NCBI RefSeq assembly: GCF_001548395.1
Contig: NZ_AP017367.1
Location: 5,416,262 to 5,480,261 of the forward strand
Direction: 5' to 3'
DNA: 64,000 nt
Source of the DNA: Leptolyngbya sp. O-77
GTDB taxonomy: Bacteria; Cyanobacteriota; Cyanobacteriia; Elainellales; Elainellaceae
Shown: one piece after another, positions 57,121 to 64,000 of the stretch
Numbering within the stretch: position 1 is the first letter of the stretch
Layout of the letters: each line of letters begins with the position of its first letter
Translations under genes and position numbers: made by a program
The notes under the pieces: model-generated
What the model saw: the letters and a program-made list of their open reading frames with translations, nothing else
Database searches by the model: none
Told to the model about the DNA's origin: nothing

Positions 57121-59436
57121 ATGCAATTCGACATGCGATCGCCCTTTGTTCGACCCGTGACACGGCTCAAAGCCAGCGGATTTTTGTTGATTTTAATGTT
57201 TGGCAACTTGAACTGGGCTGCAATCTCTCCAGCGCAGGCCCAGCCGCAAACAGCCCCCACTAGCGCAGCATTTTGCCTGCAAGAGCGAGAGATAGAGAGC
57301 GATCGCCTCTTTTTTAGCAGAATGCGCCGACTGGAGGCAGATTTATCAGCCGATCGGCAAGAAGCCGCCAGCGACCAGATGATCGCCCTGATCAAGCTGA
57401 TCAGCACGCTGCCTGCGCCCCAAAAATCTCTGCGGCTGGCGGGTCTGATCACTGAAGATCCGGGCTATAACCCCAATCCCTGGCAGACGCTGATCCAAAA
57501 GGCAGACGAACGCGACCGGCCCGACCTGGTGTTGCCCATGCTGGCAGAAGCGGTGCGAGAAGTGCGGACGCTGGGCGCGGGCTACAGCTTTTTGAAATCG
57601 CAAACCCTACTGGCGATCGCCCGTGCCTATCTGACGCTCGACCAGTTTGAGGCGGCGGCCGCCACGCTAAACCTGGCAGCTCAGGCGGTGCAAACCGTGC
57701 AGGGGGACGAATTTAAGGTCAATGCGCTGGTGCCCATTGCCGACGCAGCCGTGTCCGCAGGACGAGCTGAACAGGCGATCGCGCTGCTCAATCAGGCCAA
57801 TCGCCATGCCAGAGCTATCGTTCACCCCAATCCGATGCGCCGCAGCAGCGCCCTGGCCAAAGTGGCTACCAGCTACGCCAAAGCTGGCCAGCCCAACGTG
57901 GCGCAGCAAATCGTTCAGGAGCTGGGCAACGTGCCCTACGCCCAGGGGCAAGCGTGGCTGGAGATCGTGCGGATGCGGCTGACGCAGAATCAGTTTGAAG
58001 AGGCGGCGGCCAATGCGCGGGACATTGCCGACCCCAGCGCCAGGGCGATCGCTCTAGCAGAGGTGGCTAGCGGCTACACAGCGCGCAACCTGGCTGGGGG
58101 CGAGACGTTGTTTCAGGAAGCGGTGACCGTTGCAAAATCTGTCAACGATACGGAATTTACGCTGGAAACCGTGGTCAACACCTATGCAGCGGTTCGCATT
58201 GACCCGGCGCTGGCGGTGGCGCAGGACATGGGCGATGCCGAAAAGCGGGCCAGCGTGCTGACGAACATTGCGCTGCAACTCTGGGGGCAGCGCCAGACAG
58301 ATGCGGCAGCAGCCGTGATGCAGCAAGTGGAGACAGCGCTGCGGCAGATTCCGTCTGATTGGCAGGCGTTCCACCTTCGCCATCTGATGCAGCGGGCGAT
58401 CGCCGTTGCTGCCTATGAACCCGCCATCCGCATCGCCACCGCGCCGACCGATCCGTTTTTGGCGGGCGATCGCGACATCGCGCTGTTGCTCCTCTTGCAG
58501 CGGGCGGCCGAGCGGCAAAATCTGGCCGCCGCAGACCAGGCGTTTCTGAAAATCACGCCTGAAAATCTGGAGATTCGCAGTCAGGCGATGATGGCGATGG
58601 CAACGGCCTATGTCAACGCCAGACAGACAGACCGGGCGCTAGAGCTGAGGCAGGCGATTCACCCTGCCGATGGGCTGACGCAGGTACGGCTGACGGCGGC
58701 GATCGCCCGTCAACTGATACGCACAGGCAACATTGACCCGGCCACGGACTTGTTTAACGAAGCGCGAACCACGGTCGCCGCACTGGCAACCCCAGGCGAT
58801 CGCCTGCAAGCGGCCGCGGCAGTGGCGCTGGAAGTCGCCAATGCTCGCCAGCCCGTGGATACCGCTATGCTCGACCTGGTTCGGCGCAGCGCAGTTGAAA
58901 TCAACGACTTTTCCACTAGCAATTACTACCTTTGGTCGCTGGTGGAGCAGATCGTCGCCCTCCGCCACTACGACCTGGCGTTGCAGGTTGCCCTGGTCAC
59001 GCCCGACCCCGACCGACGAGATATGTCGCTGGGAACCGTGGCAGAGGCCGCCCTGCGAGACGGGCAAACCGACCGGGTGCTGGAGGTCATCGACCAAAGC
59101 CGCACGCCAGAACGCCGTGTGGGACTATTGCTGGCTCTGGTAGAGCGGGCCCGCCAGGATGGACAACCCCAGCAGGCGATCGCCCATCTGGCCCGCGCCC
59201 TAGAACTCGCTCGCACGATTCCCGACCCCGAAATTCGTACCTTCACCTTTGGCAACGAGGGCGGCACGGTTGTGGACGACGACCGCGATCGCGCCAGTGC
59301 CTACGAGGCGATCGCCATCCACTATGCCCAACTGGCTCGTCAGGCAGAGGCGCTGCGGGTGGCCGGGCTGATTCAAAATCCTCAGGAGCGCAATCGGGTA
59401 AGACGGCGGGTGCTGTGCTACAGGACGCGGGCGTAA
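57121..59436 (+). CDS. large secreted helical-repeat protein of unknown function
   Basis: 771 aa. Signal peptide (LMFGNLNWAAISPAQA) and then a long alpha-helical, Ala-rich protein with recurring tetratricopeptide-like pieces (LLAIARAYLTLDQFEAAAATLNLAAQ, ALAKVATSYAKAGQPNVAQQIVQEL, AEVASGYTARNLAGGETL). No enzyme motif. It probably forms a superhelical scaffold outside the cytoplasm. It is convergent with nagZ, 5 bp apart. Confidence 0.8.
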   Translation: MQFDMRSPFVRPVTRLKASGFLLILMFGNLNWAAISPAQAQPQTAPTSAAFCLQEREIESDRLFFSRMRRLEADLSADRQEAASDQMIALIKLISTLPAPQKSLRLAGLITEDPGYNPNPWQTLIQKADERDRPDLVLPMLAEAVREVRTLGAGYSFLKSQTLLAIARAYLTLDQFEAAAATLNLAAQAVQTVQGDEFKVNALVPIADAAVSAGRAEQAIALLNQANRHARAIVHPNPMRRSSALAKVATSYAKAGQPNVAQQIVQELGNVPYAQGQAWLEIVRMRLTQNQFEEAAANARDIADPSARAIALAEVASGYTARNLAGGETLFQEAVTVAKSVNDTEFTLETVVNTYAAVRIDPALAVAQDMGDAEKRASVLTNIALQLWGQRQTDAAAAVMQQVETALRQIPSDWQAFHLRHLMQRAIAVAAYEPAIRIATAPTDPFLAGDRDIALLLLLQRAAERQNLAAADQAFLKITPENLEIRSQAMMAMATAYVNARQTDRALELRQAIHPADGLTQVRLTAAIARQLIRTGNIDPATDLFNEARTTVAALATPGDRLQAAAAVALEVANARQPVDTAMLDLVRRSAVEINDFSTSNYYLWSLVEQIVALRHYDLALQVALVTPDPDRRDMSLGTVAEAALRDGQTDRVLEVIDQSRTPERRVGLLLALVERARQDGQPQQAIAHLARALELARTIPDPEIRTFTFGNEGGTVVDDDRDRASAYEAIAIHYAQLARQAEALRVAGLIQNPQERNRVRRRVLCYRTRA

Positions 59437-59441
59437 CGGGT

Positions 59442-61091
59442 TCAATCCGCTGGCAGCAAGGTTTGCAGGGCGATCGCCTGGGCCTGCGCCATCTGCCCAT
59501 AGGTGAAGACATAGGGCACCTCGGCGGGCAACTGTGGCAAAAACTGCTCCAGGATATACGGACTGCCGTAGACCACCAGCCCCGCCAACTGCTCCGTGTC
59601 TCGCAAATGCCGAAACCACACTGCTGCAAGCTGGCTCAGACCGGCGCTGCCGCGAAACGGATTGCCCCGCACAAACAGTTGCAACAGCGTGGGTATTGGC
59701 GACGGCTCTGAAACCGCCAAACTGCTGGGCGTGTGTTCATCGATGATTTCCACTCGAAAGCCGCACTGTCTGGGGAGGGCGATCGCCGGAGCGGTGCGGT
59801 TCAGAAACTCGCGCTCCAGCACGTCATCCAGCACGATCAGCGTGCGGCGCGGCTCGGCAAGGGTCAAATCCTGCAACCGAGAGAGGGCAGGCAAATGAAC
59901 CCGCATCGACGCTTGCAGCAGGTCGGCCGCGAGGCACTGGGTCTGCGGCTGGGCCAGATGCGCCAGCAGCGATTCGATCTCCAGCCCGGCCGGAGCCAGA
60001 TTTTCCCAGGCGTGGGACGTGCCGCCCGTGGGCATATCAGGACGCAGTTTGCTCTTGGCCTGCTGAATGCGGGCGAGGGAGTCCTGAATTCGCTCTGGAG
60101 CAATGCGGCCCGACGCAACCGCATCGCACACGGCGCGGATTGCGCCTTCAGGATCAGCAGGCATCAGCAAAATATCGGCTCCGGCTTCGACCGCCAGCAC
60201 AGCGGCTTCGTTGGGCCCGTAGTGGTGGGCGATCGCCCCCATCACCAGCGCATCGGTAGACACCAGCCCGTCAAAGCCCAGGCGATCGCGCAGGTGCCCG
60301 GTCAAAATGCGGCGCGATAGCGTGGCGGGCCACTGCTCATCCAAAGCCGGAATCAGCAGGTGGGCGCTCATGACGGAATCCACGCCCTGAGCGATCGCCG
60401 CCTGGAACGGCGGAAATTCGATCTGCTCCAGCCGGGCCAGCCCGTGGGGAATCAGCGGCAAATCCAGGTGCGAGTCGGTAGCGGTGTCGCCGTGGCCAGG
60501 AAAGTGCTTGGCGCAGGTCAGCACGGGAAACCGCTGTGCGCCCCGAATGAAGGCAGTGGCCAGCTTGCTGACGATTTCCGGCGTGTCGCCAAAGGCCCGC
60601 ACGTTGATCACCGGATTCGCCGGGTTGTTGTTTACATCCACCACCGGAGCCAGCACCCAGTTGATGCCCACGGCAAGGGCTTCCTGCGCCAGGGCCGCGC
60701 CCATCGCCTCGGCATCGCGCAGGGCCGCAGGCAAGTCTCGTTGGGCAAGTTCACCCAGCGCCATCGGCGGCGGAAACCAGGTCGCTCCCGAAAACCGCTG
60801 CCCCACGCCTTCTTCCACATCGGCAGCAATGAGTAATGGCAACTCTGCCCAGGACTGGAGTAAGTGCGATCGCCCGGCCACCTCCGCCGCACTGCCGCCC
60901 AGCAAAATCACGCCGCCCACGCCCAGATCTTCCACCCAGTGGCGCAGCGTCTCTGTCGGCGGCTCCCAGGCGGGATACTGAATCTGATGGTCAAACCAGT
61001 AGCCGGAGGCCCGCACAACCACCATCTGCGCCACCTGCTGCGGCAGCGACAGGTCTTCCCACTGGGGACGAAGTTGGGCGCGAGTCGTCAT
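59442..61091 (-). CDS. nagZ: beta-N-acetylhexosaminidase NagZ (GH3)
   Basis: 549 aa. KHFPGHGDTATDSHLDLP is the GH3 NagZ signature with the catalytic His and Asp; LVSTDALVMGA carries the nucleophile Asp. It removes GlcNAc from anhydro-muropeptides in cell-wall recycling. The C-terminal 200 residues form an extra domain, longer than the E. coli enzyme (about 340 aa). It follows rbfA by 21 bp on the same strand. Confidence 0.92.
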   Translation of the reverse strand: MTTRAQLRPQWEDLSLPQQVAQMVVVRASGYWFDHQIQYPAWEPPTETLRHWVEDLGVGGVILLGGSAAEVAGRSHLLQSWAELPLLIAADVEEGVGQRFSGATWFPPPMALGELAQRDLPAALRDAEAMGAALAQEALAVGINWVLAPVVDVNNNPANPVINVRAFGDTPEIVSKLATAFIRGAQRFPVLTCAKHFPGHGDTATDSHLDLPLIPHGLARLEQIEFPPFQAAIAQGVDSVMSAHLLIPALDEQWPATLSRRILTGHLRDRLGFDGLVSTDALVMGAIAHHYGPNEAAVLAVEAGADILLMPADPEGAIRAVCDAVASGRIAPERIQDSLARIQQAKSKLRPDMPTGGTSHAWENLAPAGLEIESLLAHLAQPQTQCLAADLLQASMRVHLPALSRLQDLTLAEPRRTLIVLDDVLEREFLNRTAPAIALPRQCGFRVEIIDEHTPSSLAVSEPSPIPTLLQLFVRGNPFRGSAGLSQLAAVWFRHLRDTEQLAGLVVYGSPYILEQFLPQLPAEVPYVFTYGQMAQAQAIALQTLLPAD

Positions 61092-61112
61092 GAAACCGGG
61101 CTAAAAATTGGG

Positions 61113-61673
61113 CTAATCCTCAGCGCGAATGAGGGAATTGTCCTCATCCTCGTCCAGTTCGTCGTCCAATTCATCGTCCAGTTCGTCGTCGAACTCGTCA
61201 TCGAATTCATCCTCCAGTTCGTCATCGAGTTCATCGTCAAATTCATATTCCGGTTCGTCGGAAGAGTCTGAGTCAGCCCGGTTCTCAGACGACTGGAGGG
61301 CTTCCAAAGACTCTGGCTTGCGCTCGGCGCTGAGGCGGTTGAGCAACGACAGAACTTGAGTGCCCCGCTCGATAGAGCGATCTTCCACAAACACAACTTC
61401 CGGCGTGCGACGCAGGCGAATCCGCTGGCCGAGCGTACTGCGGACATAGCCCGTGGCCGACTTTAGCCCCGCCATCGTCTCTGCGCGGGCCTCGTCCGAT
61501 CCGTAGATGCTGACGAAGATCTTGGCGTGCTGCAAATCGCCCGACACATCGACCTCGGTGACGCTGACCATGCCTACGCCAACGCGATCGTCCTTAATGC
61601 CAGAGATCAGAAGCTGGCTCACTTCGCGCTTGATTAATTCTGAGACGCGGGAAACCCGCCGATCGGTTGCCAT
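61113..61673 (-). CDS. rbfA: ribosome-binding factor A with acidic tail
   Basis: 186 aa. RRVSRVSELIKREVSQLL and VTEVDVSGDLQHAKIFVSIYG are the RbfA core; RIRLRRTPEVVFVEDRSIERG is its C-terminal strand. The core ends near residue 125; the last 50-60 residues are an Asp/Glu repeat tail (DDEL units), longer than in E. coli RbfA (133 aa). It matures the 30S subunit, binding 16S rRNA. It lies between ycf33 and nagZ. Confidence 0.95.
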   Translation of the reverse strand: MATDRRVSRVSELIKREVSQLLISGIKDDRVGVGMVSVTEVDVSGDLQHAKIFVSIYGSDEARAETMAGLKSATGYVRSTLGQRIRLRRTPEVVFVEDRSIERGTQVLSLLNRLSAERKPESLEALQSSENRADSDSSDEPEYEFDDELDDELEDEFDDEFDDELDDELDDELDEDEDNSLIRAED

Positions 61674-61763
61674 AGGGTTGCCAAGGAATCAGAGTTCAGG
61701 GAGCAGGAATCAGGAGGTATCCGGTGATTGCGACCTAGCGCTCGACACCGAACGGCTGAATCC

Positions 61764-61958
61764 CTAAAGCTCCAGCATAGCGCGGAGGGTGAAGGCGATG
61801 AAGGCAAAGCCAGAGAGGAGGAGGAGAGAAGTGGCGATCGCCGTCGTGGGTTTTTGAAACAGCGGCAGCAAGGGCTTGACGAACGTATATAACACGCCCA
61901 GCGAAAAGCTAATTAAATAGCGGGGGTAGCGAGAAACGTTTGTAAAAAAGTCCTGCAT
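61764..61958 (-). CDS. ycf33: Ycf33/DUF751 small membrane protein
   Basis: 64 aa. FTNVSRYPRYLISFSLGVLYTF and PLLPLFQKPTTAIATSLLLLSG match the plastid/cyanobacterial Ycf33 (DUF751) family, with two membrane helices. The function is unknown. It is upstream of rbfA on the same strand, a conserved cyanobacterial arrangement. Confidence 0.9.
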   Translation of the reverse strand: MQDFFTNVSRYPRYLISFSLGVLYTFVKPLLPLFQKPTTAIATSLLLLSGFAFIAFTLRAMLEL

Positions 61959-62009
61959 TGGATTTGCAAATAAGAAAATGCGCCGAAATTTTTCTCGTCA
62001 TCTATTCTA

Positions 62010-62885
62010 ATGGGTAATTTCATCTGTACCCGCACCGTCTCCCCGGATAGTTCCTTGGTTACTAGCGTTCCGCCCACTCTCTTGCCGCGTCCCTTTCTCA
62101 AGTGGGCCGGGGGCAAGGGACAACTGATCTCGCAATATCTCCCCTACTTTCCCGATTCCTTTGAAACCTATCACGAGCCGTTTTTGGGGGGCGGCGCGGT
62201 TTTTTTTCGGCTGCAACCGGCGCGGTCGGTGCTGATGGATATTAACGATGAGTTGGTGAACGTCTATCGCTGTGTGCGCGATCGCGTGATGGATGTGATA
62301 GTGCTGCTGGAAGAACACCAGCTTCATCACAGTCAGGATTATTACTATTGGGTGCGGAGCAATCCGGGAACGACGGATGTGGAGCGGGCAGCGCGGCTGA
62401 TCTACCTAAACCGAACCTGCTTTAACGGACTATACCGGGAAAATTCGCGGGGTCAGTTCAATGTGCCGATGGGGCGCTACAAAAACCCCAAGATTTGCCA
62501 TGTGGATTTGCTGCAAGCAGCGGCGATCGCCCTCCGCCACACCGAGCTATTCGCCCATCCGTTTGAAATGGTGCTGGAACACGCCCGCACGCCACAGGAT
62601 TTTGTCTATCTTGACCCGCCCTACTACCCCATCAGCGCCACCAGCCGTTTTACATCCTATAACCGCTATGCCTTTAACCGCGACGACCAAATTCGCCTGC
62701 GGGACGTGTTTGCGGAGCTGGCGCGGCGCGGCGTAAAGGCGATGCTGTCTAACTCCGACTGCGAGTTTATCCGCGACCTCTACGCCGACTTTCCGACGCA
62801 CACCATCACCGCCGCCCGCTCGATCAACTCCAACGCCCGCCGCCGGGGCAAGATTACTGAAGTGTTGGTAACTTCTTATCGCTAA
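62010..62885 (+). CDS. Dam-type adenine N6 DNA methyltransferase
   Basis: 291 aa. RPFLKWAGGKGQLISQYLP is the motif I (FxGxK-type) and YLDPPYYPIS is the DPPY catalytic motif IV, in the D12 class alpha order. It resembles the cyanobacterial Dam homologues (DmtA of Anabaena, the Synechocystis slr1803 product) that methylate GATC. No restriction enzyme is adjacent, so it is likely a solitary regulator. The start MGNFICTRT is weakly conserved. Confidence 0.9.
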   Translation: MGNFICTRTVSPDSSLVTSVPPTLLPRPFLKWAGGKGQLISQYLPYFPDSFETYHEPFLGGGAVFFRLQPARSVLMDINDELVNVYRCVRDRVMDVIVLLEEHQLHHSQDYYYWVRSNPGTTDVERAARLIYLNRTCFNGLYRENSRGQFNVPMGRYKNPKICHVDLLQAAAIALRHTELFAHPFEMVLEHARTPQDFVYLDPPYYPISATSRFTSYNRYAFNRDDQIRLRDVFAELARRGVKAMLSNSDCEFIRDLYADFPTHTITAARSINSNARRRGKITEVLVTSYR

Positions 62886-62905
62886 TATATCCAGGTTTAA
62901 GTTTA

Positions 62906-63000
62906 TACAGCATTTTCTTGCGGGGTGAGGCACATGCTGCCCTCACGAGGCAAGGGCTTATTGACCATCCGTGTGCCTCACTAGCTTCAAAAACGCTGTA
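62906..63000. repeat. MITE-like inverted repeat
   Basis: TACAGCATTTT (62906-62916) and AAAACGCTGTA (62990-63000) are nearly complementary termini; GTGAGGCACA (62925-62934) and TGTGCCTCAC (62972-62981) are exact; GCCCT/AGGGC lies inside. CAGGTTTAA flanks it as a 9-bp direct repeat (62892-62900 and 63003-63011). No transposase. Confidence 0.6.
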
Positions 63001-63014
63001 GACAGGTTTAAAAA

Positions 63015-63095
63015 GGAAAAACGGGGCAAGCCCCCTTAGCCCCGTTTCTCAAACAAGAGGTGCCTGTCATCAGGCAACTGAGAGTTAACCTCTAT
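63015..63095 (-). ncRNA. candidate small RNA, minus strand
   Basis: On the minus strand TATTCT (63103-63108) could be a -10 box; next come a hairpin GAGGT...ACCTC closing GCCTG-ATGA-CAGGC, and then the perfect terminator stem at 63047-63019 with a T-rich end. Alternatively this is the 3' end of the moeB transcript. Confidence 0.35.
63019..63047 (-). terminator. terminator downstream of moeB / candidate sRNA
   Basis: AAACGGGGC and GCCCCGTTT form a perfect 9-bp stem with an 11-nt loop. The T-run (TTTTTCCTTTTT) is on the minus-strand side. Confidence 0.85.
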
Positions 63096-63418
63096 GCTTC
63101 TTAGAATAATCGCTGGAACAGGGCAAACACCTCACCTAGATTGAGTAAAGTGGTCTACCCAGATTGGACGATACAACTGGGCGACAGGAAGTAGCCCAGC
63201 AGGAGGAGGGCGCTTGCCTACAGGGGATCTTCTGAATCAAGCTGGGCATTGCTAGCCACAGGATGCTGAAACGTCTACAGGGAGACCCAAGAGACAGGGA
63301 GACCCAAGAGATCAACAGACATCAAAAGCCCTCGAGATCGAATTTAGGAAGTGAAACTCGCTCAGAGAGGCAGTGTTTGCCAGCAGTCCAGACAGCAACA
63401 CTGCCTCAAATTCGGACT
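63048..63418. other. gap between sRNA region and moeB
   Basis: GCCCAGC (63193-63199) and GCTGGGC (63240-63246) can pair across 40 nt. ACAGGGAGACCCAAGAG is directly repeated at 63279-63311. No gene; possible leader or 3' RNA. Confidence 0.45.
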
Positions 63419-64000
63419 CTAATACTCCGGCACGGAGGGATCAACCTCGCGGCTCCAGGCCGTAATGCCGCCCTTCACATTGATACCGTCGATTCCGGCC
63501 CGCTCTTTTAAAATCGCCAGCGCCTTGGCCGAGCGCCCGCCCATCTTGCAGTGGGCAATCAGCTTGTGCCCGTTCAGCAACTCTTGCACCTTGGCCACGC
63601 CGTCGCCGTTTTCGATTTCCGGCAGCGGAATCAGCGTCGTACCGGGAATTCTGGCAATTTCGTATTCATTGGGATTGCGAACATCAATCACCACGTAGCC
63701 ATCCGCACCGCTGTCGAGCAGTTGCTTTAGCTCAGTCACGGTCATTTCCTGCATTTCCGACTGTTGCTGTGCTTCCATTGCTTTAGCCTGGGGAATTCCG
63801 CAAAACTCTTCGTAGTCGATCAGCTTGTCAATCACGGGCCGCTCCGGATTGGGGCGCAGTTTCAGCTCGCGGAACGTCATATTCAGTGCATTAAACAGCA
63901 GCAGTCGTCCGTTCAGCGTTTGCCCCTGCCCCAGAATGATCTTCACCGTTTCTGTCGCCTGGATCACGCCAATAATGCCAGGGAGAATGCCCAGCACACC
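63419..64000 (-). CDS. moeB: MoeB/ThiF-type activating protein with rhodanese domain, 5' part cut
   Basis: The reading frame runs off the right edge, so only the last ~193 aa are present: the end of an adenylating domain (GILPGIIGVIQATETVKIILG), a linker, then a rhodanese domain (VVIDVRNPNEYEIARIPGT) with the active Cys in IAHCKMGGRSAKAL. MoeB-rhodanese proteins activate and sulfurate the small carriers MoaD/ThiS for molybdopterin or thiazole synthesis. Only the partial protein can be judged. Confidence 0.9.
   Translation of the reverse strand, partial: GVLGILPGIIGVIQATETVKIILGQGQTLNGRLLLFNALNMTFRELKLRPNPERPVIDKLIDYEEFCGIPQAKAMEAQQQSEMQEMTVTELKQLLDSGADGYVVIDVRNPNEYEIARIPGTTLIPLPEIENGDGVAKVQELLNGHKLIAHCKMGGRSAKALAILKERAGIDGINVKGGITAWSREVDPSVPEY

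Overview
The window is cyanobacterial chromosome. The octamer GCGATCGC (HIP1) recurs dozens of times, and many genes belong to families largely confined to cyanobacteria and plastids: a COP23-type protein, DUF1350, DUF1517, DUF2949, a Ycf33/DUF751 protein, a VKOR-thioredoxin fusion, a zinc-ribbon Ser/Thr kinase with WD40 repeats, and a DnaK3/DnaJ3 pair. High GC and a Leptolyngbya-like gene style suggest a filamentous, possibly thermophilic member of that group, but this is inference. Both ends cut genes: an alpha/beta hydrolase at the left edge and a MoeB-rhodanese protein at the right. Apart from short repeats, no insertion sequence, prophage, CRISPR array or rRNA operon is visible.

Layout. 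1-11 kb: hydrolase, WD40 kinase, VOC protein, ABC1/UbiB kinase, dnaK3 with a broken frame and a very long low-complexity tail, dnaJ3, and an AI-2E family membrane protein. 11-20 kb: DUF2949 protein, FtsH protease with a textbook terminator, an SDR, a MetX-like hydrolase, a fatty acid desaturase divergent from an OppC-type permease with two palindromic operator-like sites between them, and a small ORF. 20-32 kb: a frame-broken alpha-amylase lipoprotein, an RmlD-like reductase, a truncated SLH protein, a Ca-type P-ATPase, VKOR-Trx, a Gfo/Idh oxidoreductase, a cobalamin riboswitch driving hupE, a DUF1350 protein and a Pro/Ser-rich lipoprotein. 32-44 kb: LapA-like protein, an acidic HTH protein, a membrane protein, tRNA-Arg(UCU), gamma-glutamyltransferase, COP23, a candidate structured RNA, an M23 peptidase, and a KefB-type antiporter with TrkA domains. 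44-54 kb: an FtsL-like protein plus FtsI (cell-division pair), a periplasmic ligand-binding protein, DUF1517, PcrA helicase and DUF2237. 54-64 kb: a ureohydrolase, a DevA/LolD-type ATPase, a large secreted repeat protein, the ycf33-rbfA-nagZ cluster, a Dam-type methylase, a MITE-like inverted repeat, a candidate sRNA and moeB.

Genes that clearly work together are dnaK3-dnaJ3 (chaperone pair), the ftsL-like gene with ftsI (septal peptidoglycan synthesis), ycf33-rbfA-nagZ (one strand, short gaps), and the B12 riboswitch with hupE (cobalt uptake under cobalamin control). The Dam-type methylase is notable because its expected target GATC is the core of HIP1. Most other genes are single units with many strand switches.

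The most notable points are the dnaK3 tail of Arg/Asp/Trp repeats, two same-direction frame breaks at homopolymers (dnaK3 and amylase), the riboswitch-hupE unit, the paired palindromes at 18.1 kb, two candidate non-coding RNAs (39.1 and 63.0 kb), and a set of sequence-unrelated 11-15 bp tandem repeats in gene gaps.
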